This document shows positions 9,324 to 17,912 of a DNA stretch of 24,875 bases, in pieces (position 1 is the stretch's first letter; every line of letters starts with the position of its first letter). This DNA is from Silene noctiflora (Eukaryota > Streptophyta > Magnoliopsida > Caryophyllales > Caryophyllaceae). The DNA is taken from positions 1 to 24,875 of the forward strand of contig VHZZ01028830.1 of NCBI GenBank assembly GCA_009801015.1, read 5' to 3'. The notes beneath the pieces are model-generated. The model saw only the letters and a program-made list of their open reading frames with translations. It made no database searches and was not told where the DNA came from. The translations under genes were made by a program, and so were the position numbers.

Positions 9324-9531
9324 ACCTTATTTCGATGAAAAGCGGAGTTGCTTCGACCCATTCATTCGAGAAAGACTCATGAAAGAAGTGCCTATACTGA
9401 GGAAAGGTTGGTACCCCGAGGTACTCTTTGTTAGCGAAATGGGCGGAAAAATAGGGTTTGCCCCGAAACGCAGGTATAGAGTGAGACTCCCTATCACGAT
9501 TGGTCAAGCCAGTAAATTTACACCCATGTAA

Positions 9532-10185
9532 GATCCTACCTCGCTAATCAGATTCAATCCATCCTCACCTGTCTCCAGTATATCACTGACAGTCTGTTCA
9601 GGGTTTCAAATTCAACGTTAGCAACTAAGCACGAGGGTTGCGCTCGTTGTGGGCCCCTAATCTTCTTTTTTATATTAGCTCTGCTTCTGAAGATAAGCCC
9701 ATCCGTCTTCTGTGCCAGCTCTTGGAGCTTGCCTACGTACTAGAAAGGGGGCCGAGCAAGACGAATCCGAACTGCTAGGGTCAACTCAATCTTGGAAAAG
9801 GGGGTAAGAAGACGAGTAGAATAACCTGGGATCTAAGTTGGTATTTTGATTTGCGTGCCAACACGCATGCTCACTCGTTCACTATTTAACTAATTCGAAA
9901 ACCGAGTCAGCTGATTGCGACTTTAGATTCGACAACCTCAAGCAAATGCTAGCCTGCCCTTTCTCGGACAATAGCCAAAGGCGGAGATCCACCCTAAGCA
10001 GCAGCATACTAAGAAGATCGCAGTAGTAGGATCCCCCTATACAGAAAGCCAGTCAAACCGTCCTCTGCGATTAGGAGACTGCGGCTTACTTTTGCTTGAA
10101 TTCGATTTTAAAGAAAGAAGAAAAGGAAGCAATCCCTGGGAATGCTCCTAAAAAGGATTCCCCGCCAAACACTTTTTAGTTTAAG
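9532..10185. other. Spacer without a supported gene
   Basis: About 650 bases of mixed composition with no long open frame, no RNA gene signature and no strong repeat. Short purine-rich tracts (for example GAAAGAAGAAAAGGAAG near 10112) are present. Confidence 0.45.
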
Positions 10186-10398
10186 TTGAGATTTCCATGT
10201 AAGTCAAGGGCCTCGAGCAGGACCTATAACTATAAGAAAGGATCCTCCGGACTAAAAGAAGAGTTAAATACGCTTCCCGACGAAATGAACAAACGAGCAT
10301 TGAAATTGAATATGAAGCGAGCAAGAGAGCAGGAAGAAAACAGGCAAGAAACCATTTCATTCCTATCGCTATTGTTCAAATACTTTAAGGCTAGGTAA
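10186..10398 (+). CDS. Hypothetical basic, helix-prone open frame, about 70 codons
   Basis: Starts at TTG 10186 and ends at TAA 10396-10398; the first ATG codons lie in the second half. Residues about 26-62 are rich in Lys, Glu, Arg, Leu and Asn (KEELNTLPDEMNKRALKLN, KRAREQEENRQETI) and would favour a charged helix or short coiled coil. It ends in a hydrophobic, basic segment (FLSLLFKYFKAR). No family is recognised. The lack of an early ATG argues that it is a fragment or chance. Confidence 0.2.
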   Translation: MRFPCKSRASSRTYNYKKGSSGLKEELNTLPDEMNKRALKLNMKRAREQEENRQETISFLSLLFKYFKAR

Positions 10399-10901
10399 CC
10401 CCTTCTCACTAGCGCTCAAGTCTAAACAACCTCTACTTTGCCTTTGGTCGAGCATCCTCCTTCTTCTTTAATTTTTAATTTGTGGCTTGCACTCGAATGA
10501 CCACCATGTTCAGCTAACCAATCTTCTCGTTTCCAGATGTGAAGGCTAATCATACTCAGATGCCTCTGACTAAAGAAATTGGTATTCAATGTCCATCACA
10601 ACGCCCGTAATGTTTTTTAAAAAATCCTTCTAAGGAGAGTTCTTGGGTACGATTTCCCGAGTGGAAAAGCAAAGCATGAATCATCTCTCTTCCTATACGA
10701 ATATATAGTAAGGTAGTTCCTTTCTAAAATCTAACAAAGCACTCTTTCTTAAAAAAGGAAGCTCCCACATAAGCAGGACCCGCGAGGGCAGTCGGAGATG
10801 GTTTCCTTGTTTAAAAAGGAATGGTATTTAGTTAGGAGGAACCTTACTTTGTCTTTGAAGAAGCCTTTCTCAAGTTATTTCTTAGTTAATGTTAAGCTCT
10901 A

Positions 10902-11090
10902 ATGCGAGACTCTTATTGGTTTGGAAAAAGCTCGAGGCTCGATCAAAGCTCAAAAGTAAAGGTAAAAACCTTTGTACAATACTTGGTTTCTATACTAAGG
11001 GAAAAATTTCTTACTTGGATAAAAACAGGAATTCCAAAGGACGCCTACCAGAAAGAGCCGCATAATGGGAGCTCCTCTTTTTCCTCTTAA
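10902..11090 (+). CDS. Hypothetical open frame, 62 aa
   Basis: A true ATG at 10902 and TAA at the end. The N-terminus is polar (RDSYWFGKSSRLDQSSK), a mid segment could form an amphipathic helix (FVQYLVSILREKFLTWI), and the tail is polar (KDAYQKEPHNGSSS). The composition is plausible for a small soluble or peripheral membrane protein, but no homologue is recognised and nothing nearby suggests a transcription unit. Confidence 0.2.
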   Translation: MRDSYWFGKSSRLDQSSKVKVKTFVQYLVSILREKFLTWIKTGIPKDAYQKEPHNGSSSFSS

Positions 11091-11129
11091 GAGAATCTTA
11101 GTAATGCAAACTCTTAGATAAAGACTGGG

Positions 11130-11366
11130 ATGGTTCAACATCGTAATGACTGCGTACTTGGCTTTGCTTTCCCATCCTATAAAATAAAGTGGGCTTTCGG
11201 CAACCTACGAATCGGAGCAGTCTTTTTTTTTAGTCTTCGTCCTCAAGTTTTGATGAGATTAAGACTATTGGTCAATGCTATGAATTGTATTACCTTTACT
11301 AAGGAAATCTCGTACGAGATCACTATGAGTCCTCTCTCAATTATAGAAAATTGCGGCCCATATTGA
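11130..11366 (+). CDS. Hypothetical open frame, 78 aa
   Basis: ATG at 11130, stop TGA. It begins 40 bases after the previous open frame ends. Residues about 27-50 are hydrophobic and basic (IGAVFFFSLRPQVLMRLRLL). The C-terminal part includes TKEISYEITMSPLSIIENC. A 14-bp perfect palindrome (11306-11319) lies inside it. A 60-codon minus-strand frame (11243-11425) covers the same DNA and is treated as a shadow. No family is recognised. Confidence 0.2.
   Translation: MVQHRNDCVLGFAFPSYKIKWAFGNLRIGAVFFFSLRPQVLMRLRLLVNAMNCITFTKEISYEITMSPLSIIENCGPY
11306..11319. repeat. 14-bp perfect palindrome
   Basis: ATCTCGTACGAGAT equals its own reverse complement. One or two 14-bp palindromes are expected by chance in about 25 kb, so this is recorded only as a structure. 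Confidence 0.45.
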
Positions 11367-11834
11367 GTAGAGATAATGAAATACCGGAGGTGCGGTCTTG
11401 TTATAATTTTAAGTTTTGTGCCCATCTATTCTCGAATTACAAGCCAAGGCCCCGTACATTTCATCAGAAAAGCATGACCCGGGCTTTGGCTCAAACCTTT
11501 TTTAGCTCCTGCATCTGTTTTAACCAATTTCAGGTATTTCAAAACAACTTTACAAAAAAGAAATAAATTATAGTTGATGAGATTCCTTACGAAAAGGGGG
11601 ATGAAATGGGACTTCATACTTTACGCTAATAGTTGTGAAATGCTTTTGCGAACTGCAAACCAGTTGTCCACGGTTTTAAAAAGCCCAATTCCCTTTGGAT
11701 GAGCAGCCAAGTCTCCAATCTTGTCGATTATGAATTCAAAAAAGGGAGCTTTCGAATAGTAGCAGGCGAATTCCATTTTTGGAAAAAAGATTGAAAAAAG
11801 GTATTCCCGTTACGCGAACTAGAATAAGAAGTCC

Positions 11835-12089
11835 TTGGTAGAAGTTATTGTAACATATATCTCTTGTTTTCAAAGTATGCATGGGAGGAAGCTGCACTCC
11901 TTATGGTCAGCCCGCGAAACTCTTTTGGGGATGAATAGGCAGCGGTGCGTGAGTCTACTCTTCACTAGTGTTCTCCTCCCTCTCGCTATTGTTCGAGCTC
12001 TTAAGAACTTAAGGGTCTTACTGTTAGATAACATAGAATATGCCTCACGCGTCCCCTTTTGTATACAAGATCGACCACACCTTTTTTAG
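11835..12089 (+). CDS. Hypothetical open frame, up to 84 codons
   Basis: Open from TTG 11835; an ATG at 11877 (MHGRKLHSLWSARETLL) is the better start and gives about 70 residues. A hydrophobic stretch (VSLLFTSVLLPLAIVRAL) and a following LRVLLLDNIEYA segment could be membrane-associated. A 76-codon minus-strand frame (12001-12231) overlaps its end. No family is recognised. Confidence 0.2.
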   Translation: MVEVIVTYISCFQSMHGRKLHSLWSARETLLGMNRQRCVSLLFTSVLLPLAIVRALKNLRVLLLDNIEYASRVPFCIQDRPHLF

Positions 12090-13019
12090 CAAGAGTACCG
12101 ATAAGCTCACTAAGAGCTTTCTCGAAAAAAGTTATGAAGAGGAAAGCAAAGTAGAGTGGTAAGAAATGCCACACATGGGCCCGCCCCTGTCTCAGATCGG
12201 TAGAAGCATACAGACATAGCCATAGTAGCACTTAGTCCTTTATATGTCTATAAAAGTATAATCTACCGAAGAAGTCGGCCTTAGGCAAGCTAGTAACTGC
12301 TTCCTCGTCCTCAAGCAAAGAACGGTAGCAGGAGACCCTGCCTTTTAGGTTTAGCACCCGAGCCTAAGTAACGTGGATACATATGTTGCAGGATTTGGCC
12401 ATGCTTACTCCTATTCCACCATGCTACTTACTAAAGACTAGCGCTTTTTTCTGATAGCATGCTTACCTTTCTCTTATACAAAAAAACTAAGCGTAAAGCG
12501 AGGTCTTTTCCTAACGACATGCCCTTGCAATGATCTCTGGTCGAGTCATTTCATCTATCTCTATCGTATAACCAATATCTATTCCTATGACCTAACAAAA
12601 TCAGGAGAACACATTATGTCTATTGGTTGATACAAAGAATGTCCTACTTCATTCTTTTTTCTAAAATTTTTCCTACAAGGAAAATGAAATATTAGTCCTC
12701 GATTCCAAGACCTATTTCTAATAAGTCTCTTATTTGGGAGAATATAAAGCCAAGTCCTTTCCCTTCACGAAGGTAAATCCCACCCATTTAGCATGTCTGT
12801 CGCCAAGGAAGAGTGAAGCTTGGCCGACTATACGCATATTTGGTTTTGTCTCGTTCCTACTTTTAAGCATGCTTTGACGTAGGTTACTTGCTCGATCTTG
12901 AAAAAAGAGTCGTATTTAAAGCTGCTTGTGGGATCCCTCGCTAATAAGGTATCGAGGTACATGATGGATAATTCATAAATGGCATTTGTCCAGAAGTTTC
13001 AAACATTCCACAACAATAA
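12090..13019. other. Spacer without a supported gene
   Basis: About 930 bases with only the overlapping minus-strand shadow frame at its start. No RNA gene, intron domain or notable repeat is seen. Short T- and A-rich strings are frequent. Confidence 0.45.
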
Positions 13020-13133
13020 CAAAAAGAGGCATTCGCCGATGAAGAAGACTCAGTCTTACAAAAGAAAGAAGTTGACGAATATGTTGATTCAGGAGTTCCA
13101 GAGTTACACTTATTATTTAGTATTCTTATATAA
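13020..13133 (+). other. Acidic coding-like frame (37 codons), possible A-D-E-E motif copy
   Basis: Opens right after TAA 13017-13019 and ends at TAA 13131-13133. It reads KEAFADEEDSVLQKKEVDEY, then VDSGVPELHLL. The A-D-E-E core and the following V-L resemble ADEETVLAD on the minus strand near 14570-14596, allowing one inserted codon. It has no start. No function is assigned. Confidence 0.18.
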
Positions 13134-13557
13134 AGATATAAAGTATATGAGGTAAATTAAAATTCAAATTGAAGAGTTTTCCTTAATTGCCTGCCCCCGT
13201 CTCATTATGGGTTGGCTAGACTGACTCACTCTATCATGGACCGACTACGTTATAAGACCCTAACCTACTTCTCCTTGGAAAAGCCGGTGCTTGTTATGGA
13301 AGAGATCCCCGCCAGGTTCTTTTTTGTTTGACGAGTTTAATAAAAAAGAACGGTTGGGTAGTTGAGTAAGTCTTTTTGTTCAACTTAAAAATATGAAGTT
13401 GAGATGACCTATGTTGAAAGCCGCTCCCGCCTTGATCAGAGGAAATTTCTTTTGATTACACATGCTTCTTCTTCGAATTCATCTTCTTATGGATCAATGA
13501 ATATGATTATATAATATTAGAAGAATTATTCTCCTGCAATCTGCCAGCACGAGCACA

Positions 13558-13737
13558 ATGATCCACCCAAGCAAGGGTAAAGAGACCAATCACTTAGCGG
13601 AACAACAACCAAAAGCACCTATTACATCAGCCAGAGTTGGAAAAGGAGAACAACAAGGATCTTTTTTCTTGGAAAATCAATCGGGACCCCGCGTCTACTG
13701 TACTGATACAAAAGAGGCGAAGCCTTTACTAAACTAA
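13558..13737 (+). CDS. Small hypothetical open frame, 59 aa
   Basis: ATG at 13558-13560, TAA at 13735-13737. It is hydrophilic and Gln/Lys-rich (HPSKGKETNHLAEQQPKAP, then ARVGKGEQQGSFFLENQSG). The same register is open and coding-like for several codons upstream of the ATG. It overlaps the next frame by 31 bases in another register. No family is recognised. Confidence 0.2.
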   Translation: MIHPSKGKETNHLAEQQPKAPITSARVGKGEQQGSFFLENQSGPRVYCTDTKEAKPLLN

Positions 13738-13943
13738 CTATAAAACTTGACGTTAGCGATCAGCACAGGAAAGCACCAGATTCGGAATCACCTGAGCGTA
13801 TTTATACCAATGAAGAAAAAAATCCAGCCGGCGATGATGGAAAGATAAGAAAGCTCACTCCTATGTCCATTTACGCGGGATATACTCTGTCTCGCGACAT
13901 ATCGTTAGCGGGGGTGTTTAATGATTTTTTTCTTATGCCTTAG
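13707..13943 (+). other. Coding-like frame without a start, 78 codons
   Basis: Open from after TGA 13704-13706 to TAG 13941-13943. It is hydrophilic first (KLDVSDQHRKAPDSESPERI, then NEEKNPAGDDGKIRKLTPMS) and mixed later (YAGYTLSRDISLAGVFNDFF). Its register differs from that of the 59-aa frame it overlaps. Together the two could be remains of one coding tract or independent chance frames. No family is recognised. Confidence 0.2.
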
Positions 13944-14238
13944 GGAGCTCTTCCTGACAAGAAAGGCCATGTTTTGGCAAAAGATTCAGATTGAAATAAG
14001 TTTGCTACGAAAATCCCCGAGAAACCGCAACACTTCGCATTTGAAAATCGAAATTTAGTAATTTTATCATCAAGATCGGTACCTCATCTCTCAAAGAGAG
14101 TGCTTCTGCTTTAAATTTATAAAATAAGCGTAGGATAAGTCGAGTTGGCTGTCTTTGGCTAATGAAGCTGCGTATGAAGCAAGCGTGGGGAACGAGTGAA
14201 GCTGATCCCATCCCTCTGTTCTGGGCATTCTTTTCCTT

Positions 14239-14433
14239 CTAGCTAGTTCTTTCGTGCGCTAGCTGCTTAGCCTCCTCCAGATCTACTCTCTCTCGAGCAA
14301 GGGCCCCTGGGCTTAAGTATGGTTTTTGCTCCCCACACATGGCTAGCTTGCGAACTCTTCTCCGCTTTAATGCGGGGCCCGTTATAAAATTAAGATGCCC
14401 ATAAGAGTGGGATAGGATGGGCAGTAAGTCCAA
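14239..14433 (-). CDS. Hypothetical open frame, 64 codons, minus strand
   Basis: Starts at TTG 14433 and ends at TAG 14241-14239. The central part is basic (ALKRRRVRKLAMCGEQK); the C-terminal 21 residues (ALARERVDLEEAKQLAHERT) are Ala/Glu/Arg-rich, helix-prone, and loosely resemble the recurring D-x-E-E-A-x-L-A theme. Codons are purine-first in that part. No family is recognised, and a methionine appears only mid-frame. Confidence 0.2.
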   Translation of the reverse strand: MDLLPILSHSYGHLNFITGPALKRRRVRKLAMCGEQKPYLSPGALARERVDLEEAKQLAHERTS

Positions 14434-14502
14434 TTCTGATGAAGCGGGTGCTTCGCCCCCCTTCTTTTGAAGTACCTATATTGACACAAGGTCGGTAACC
14501 AA

Positions 14503-14634
14503 TTAGGTAGACAAAGGAAAGGTAGAAAGCCTACTTCTAGAAAAAAAAGCTATATCCTTTTTTACACCATCCGCTAAAACAGTTTCTTCGTCAGCCTCTT
14601 GTTCATCTTCGATCGGAACATCCTGGAATTGCAT
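14503..14634 (-). CDS. Small acidic open frame, 43 aa, D/A-D-E-E motif copy
   Basis: ATG at 14634-14632, TAA at 14505-14503. It begins MQFQDVPIEDEQEADEETVL and continues ADGVKKDIAFFSRSRLS. About 57 bases around GCTGACGAAGAA align without gaps to the minus-strand stretch near 22460 at about 40 identical positions (my count). A second short minus-strand frame just upstream, in another register, includes VGEGAIEPFLELPDESDA. The family is unknown. It is too short to judge as a gene on its own; its interest is the similarity to other sites. Confidence 0.25.
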   Translation of the reverse strand: MQFQDVPIEDEQEADEETVLADGVKKDIAFFSRSRLSTFPLST

Positions 14635-14664
14635 CTGATTCGTCTGGAAGCTCCAGAAATGGCT

Positions 14665-15399
14665 CTATTGCACCTTCACCTACTATTTTCTTTTTTCTTT
14701 TGGAACAGATATTCCTTTTGTTCTTGAAATTGGGAGGTAAACCTTTTTTTCCCGGCGGCCTAAGTCTTTTTAGAACGTAACTTACGCTCGTTCCTATTAT
14801 GGGATATACTCATAATCTACAGTCACTTCTGCTTTTTGAAATCATTATACCTACTCTGTGGACTGACTAATCGTGCCAGGGGCTTTTAAGCCAGGGCATT
14901 TCTTTCGTTTACGGCGTGATTGACTTCCAATTTATTAAGGGTTCTACTCGATATAACTCTGGTATTCATAGTAGGACGTGATAATAGATAACAGGAGGTA
15001 TTGCTTACTTTTCTTATTCTTTTTTGATGCTGTGCTTTGTGCATTTCAAGCCCAAGAGAAGCTAGCCTTTAACTTGTCCTAATATACTTCAATCCCACAT
15101 ACATTCTCCTCTACTTGGTAAATAAAGCTTAGCTGACTCTATTTTCTTTTCTTTCAGGATGAAAACGTGGGGCAGGAGATTTTAGAAATTTATACGCCGT
15201 CCATAGTCCATCGGCGCCTCGTAGTACTACTTACAGTACTCGCAGAGTAATTGAGTCCAAGATTTTGTCAAAAGCAGCGCTCTTCTTTAAAAAGACGGCT
15301 TGAGCTCCCAAACCACACGAAACCGATCTCATTTAAGACTGTTAGGGTACAACGCATCCCTGGTAGTGCAACTTCTTAGAAAGCATAGTTTCTTACTTA
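14665..15399. other. Spacer without a supported gene
   Basis: About 735 bases with no long open frame or RNA gene. It contains a 10-bp palindrome GTAGTACTAC (15221-15230). Nothing else stands out. Confidence 0.4.
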
Positions 15400-15639
15400 C
15401 TAAAGGGATCGAGCCGAGAAAGTTTCAATAATTGGAAACCCGTGCTCACGACACAGAGATTGGCGTGGCAAAGCTCGATCAACTTCTTCCTTCGACCAAG
15501 CAAAAGACGCTCGTAAGTGCAGTTCTTGACATGTGGCTTGAAAACGGGTCTTTTGGGGCATGAAACCGCCAAAACAATGGCATACGAAGAGACCCGAATC
15601 TTCCAACCTCTGGATGTGAGGGCTCAGTGTTCGCGGCCA
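15400..15639 (-). CDS. Coding-like minus-strand frame, 79 codons
   Basis: Open from 15639 down to TAG 15402-15400; a TTG at 15606 would give 68 residues, and the first ATG is internal. It carries a Cys/His/Phe-rich part (LFVCHCFGGFMPQKTRF), then CQELHLRASFAWSKEEVDRA and LPRQSLCREHGFPIIETFS. The residue mix is even and protein-like. The Cys/His positions do not form a metal-binding pattern I recognise. No family is recognised. Confidence 0.25.
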   Translation of the reverse strand, partial: WPRTLSPHIQRLEDSGLFVCHCFGGFMPQKTRFQATCQELHLRASFAWSKEEVDRALPRQSLCREHGFPIIETFSARSL

Positions 15640-15889
15640 TCATTTTCAACTAAAGATATAGGTATTTGATGTCCTTCTAATTCTTCCAGACCTCAACTCG
15701 ACAAAAAGAGTATTATACTAATGGATTGAACCTTCTCTTTAAGTGAGGGGCACGCTCTCCTACATATGCAACCCTCGGACCCCGGTATTCAATCTTATAA
15801 AAGTAAAAGAATTTTTTTTCTTTTCACCCACCATGAGAGATGTAAGCCTCATATTTCTTCTCCGGCATCCACAAAACGGTCTTAACTGA

Positions 15890-16123
15890 GAGATCAGATC
15901 GCGTATAAGGACCGTTTTGCTAAGCCTCGAGAAAGCAAAAGTCCAAGGACCAGCAAGCCATTTGCTCAAACCCGCGTTTGGACAGAAAGCGATTAGTGTG
16001 CAAAGTAATGCGGGTCATACCGTAATTGGCAAAAGCCGGGGCATTTCACTTGTAAAAGTAGCTTTGTTCCCGAAAGTAGTAGTCAGGAGGGGTCAACAGT
16101 CAACTTTCTTTCTAATTCCATAG
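15890..16123 (+). CDS. Coding-like plus-strand frame, 77 codons
   Basis: Open from 15890 to TAG 16121-16123; the only plausible start is TTG 15917 (68 residues), and no ATG is present. It is basic and small-residue-rich: LEKAKVQGPASHLLKPAFG, QKAISVQSNAGHTVIGKS, LVKVALFPKVVVRRGQQS. No acidic cluster and no membrane segment. It contains a variant of a short sequence also found at 7170 and 21703. Family unknown. A 69-codon minus-strand frame (15760-15969) overlaps its start and is treated as a shadow. Confidence 0.22.
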   Translation, partial: EIRSRIRTVLLSLEKAKVQGPASHLLKPAFGQKAISVQSNAGHTVIGKSRGISLVKVALFPKVVVRRGQQSTFFLIP

Positions 16124-16264
16124 GTCGAGATTATCCCTTACTTATATGCTACGTGAAGCTCAGAATCGAAAGCCATTTTTCTCTTTTATGCCTCTATTTT
16201 ATATTTTACATTTCATGTCTGAAAATCCCGGGTTTTTTGTCAAAATGCATGCTCAAAAAGACTT

Positions 16265-16459
16265 TTGTACGGTCTCAAGCGAGTGAAGCGCCAAGGCAGT
16301 AGTGGTTTTACGAGCTATCCCTACCCGTCCTATACTAAGACAGGCCATTGTTCATTGTTTTTCTTGTTGGTGAAGCATCCATATGCTAGAAAGCAGGCCT
16401 ACCCTTTATCTTTTTATTATACTTGGTGCATTACCAATATAAGAAGTATTCTTCCTTAA
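16265..16459 (+). CDS. Hypothetical open frame, 64 codons (weak)
   Basis: Starts at TTG 16265 and ends at TAA. It is basic and aromatic (KRVKRQGSSGFTSYPYPSY) with a short hydrophobic run (CSLFFLLV). No ATG is available and the composition is not convincing. It is listed for completeness of this stretch. Confidence 0.1.
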   Translation: MYGLKRVKRQGSSGFTSYPYPSYTKTGHCSLFFLLVKHPYARKQAYPLSFYYTWCITNIRSILP

Positions 16460-16970
16460 AACTAGGAAGCGCGTATGCTGTTAGTGCAGTTCCGAAAGGG
16501 TTATTTAAAACCTAGTGTCTTTTATACTGTGAAAAGCAAAGTTAAGTATAGGAAGGAGGATCCCTCCGAATCTTATTAGTAGAAGGATGATGCCCGAAGA
16601 AGCCAATTAGAGTTTGTCACTTAAAGCACCCTACAGGATAGGATAATCTGGTAAGCTAAGCAAGGATTCTATTTAAGTGAGAAGTTTTGGGAGAAGATCA
16701 TAAAGAGATCCATCCAGTGGTGGATTGCTTGCCAGTAGTCTCTCAATAAGACCTGCAGTAATATTCCTAATTAGAAGCAAACACATTACAATCTTTGGTT
16801 TCTTTTTTAATAACATAAAAAGCGGAGCCCTGCTTACGTGCTACTAGACCTACGCTTTTCTATATTAACTAAAGCCATCCTTTGCATGAAGGAAAGTCTT
16901 CTTTATATTATACTATAATAAAGAAATAAGCCTAGCAAGTAGGGAACAGGTCAAATTGCTAGGTAGTGAC

Positions 16971-16996
16971 CCTAAAGAAAGAACCTAAAGAAAAAA
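16971..16996. repeat. Near-exact tandem duplication, 13 bp x 2
   Basis: CCTAAAGAAAGAA is followed directly by CCTAAAGAAAAAA; the two copies differ at one base. Confidence 0.65.
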
Positions 16997-17338
16997 GCTA
17001 TCTTTGTGAGACTCTAAAAAGCTGCCCACAAGCAAAGACCTGACAAGCCAATTAGGCGTATTATTTAGTACTTTCCGGATAAAAGAAGTGCGTCTTCAAC
17101 TGCTAGCGGATATACATATGCCGGATTTTTTACCGCTCCTTGTTTGGGTTTCCAATGTGAATGCGCCTTATCCGTGGGGTTTCTTATGAGTCCATATGAT
17201 TCCTATTCATGTATGTGATAATGCCCTGTAATGAACGAGGAAAACTCTTTTTTATGAGAATGAATGAAACTTCCTAGTAGTGTAGCATTCTTGAATTCTT
17301 CTCTCTCCTTATATGTTTGAGGAATAAAGGACTACTTA

Positions 17339-17364
17339 TATTTACTATAGTTATTTACTATAGT
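17339..17364. repeat. Exact tandem duplication, 13 bp x 2
   Basis: TATTTACTATAGT occurs twice back to back (17339-17351, 17352-17364). An adjacent exact 13-base repeat is very unlikely by chance, so it records a local duplication. Confidence 0.85.
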
Positions 17365-17690
17365 AGTGCTATCTTGAGCTTCTAGTTTGGCTTTATAAGT
17401 AAAAAGGTAGACATCAAAGCTAGACGGCGAGTCCTTTATAGATTGTAAACGTCCACCGGCGCTCCTTCTGTATTAGAAGAGGTACCCCCCGTGACTGTAG
17501 TAGCTATTCACAGTAGATCCATTTGACGCATCCGCTAGAGCTGTCTTTGAGACTCGCCAAAAAGTGTATCCCTTCTTATCTTAATGATTTCTCTTGACTT
17601 GTTTCAGGAAATGCTCTTTGAGATGTATCGGAAGATGTGACTTAAAAGGTAAATGACGCAAGACTCGTATCTTACATACCTTCCACCTTA

Positions 17691-17710
17691 TTCTTTATAA
17701 TTCTTTATAA
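17691..17710. repeat. Exact tandem duplication, 10 bp x 2
   Basis: TTCTTTATAA occurs twice back to back (17691-17700, 17701-17710). Confidence 0.8.
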
Positions 17711-17888
17711 AGGATGTTTTCCGTCCTACATGGGGATGCTATGCCATCCATATTCTATAGTTTAAATTGATTTCGCTTGTTCCTATACAGTACTAATCAG
17801 TTTACAACTATAATAAGGGAAGACTTTCTTCTACTTCAAGAAAAAGATATGGCTCGCCCCAGCAAACACCCATTATCGACACTAAGAC

Positions 17889-17912
17889 CTTGTCTAGTAA
17901 GCCTTAGACAAG
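17889..17912. repeat. Hairpin, 8-bp arms and 8-nt loop
   Basis: CTTGTCTA (17889-17896) and TAGACAAG (17905-17912) are exact reverse complements around GTAAGCCT. No gene is adjacent. Confidence 0.4.

Larger units (their letters stand above)
9073..9531 (+). other. Coding-like frame 5 of the chain, 152 codons, no ATG start
   Basis: Open from 9073 to TAA 9529-9531, as long as the longest ATG frame in the window. It contains GTQLIPDIVVLETGQTLG, then FPTTTENASFPWVQGSIDHS, GGAYLPYFDEKRSCFDPFI, KEVPILRKGWYPEVLFVSEM and FAPKRRYRVRLPITIGQ. By my count, G starts about 29% and T only about 16% of codons from 9124 on, a coding signature. The first ATG is two thirds of the way in; in-frame ACG codons (9169, 9250) could in principle become starts by C-to-U editing, as some plant mitochondrial genes do. 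It overlaps frame 4 near a C10 run. No family is recognised. Confidence 0.3.

Noticed and set aside
9322-9507. 61-codon minus-strand frame
   Set aside because: It lies opposite the long 9073-9531 frame and is less coding-like; taken as a shadow.
11306-11319. 14-bp palindrome as a regulatory site
   Set aside because: One or two such palindromes are expected by chance in this length and nothing nearby supports a role; kept only as a structural feature.
14397-14411. CATAAGAGT as a mitochondrial promoter
   Set aside because: One mismatch to CRTAAGAGA, no AT-rich upstream box, and no gene downstream on that strand.
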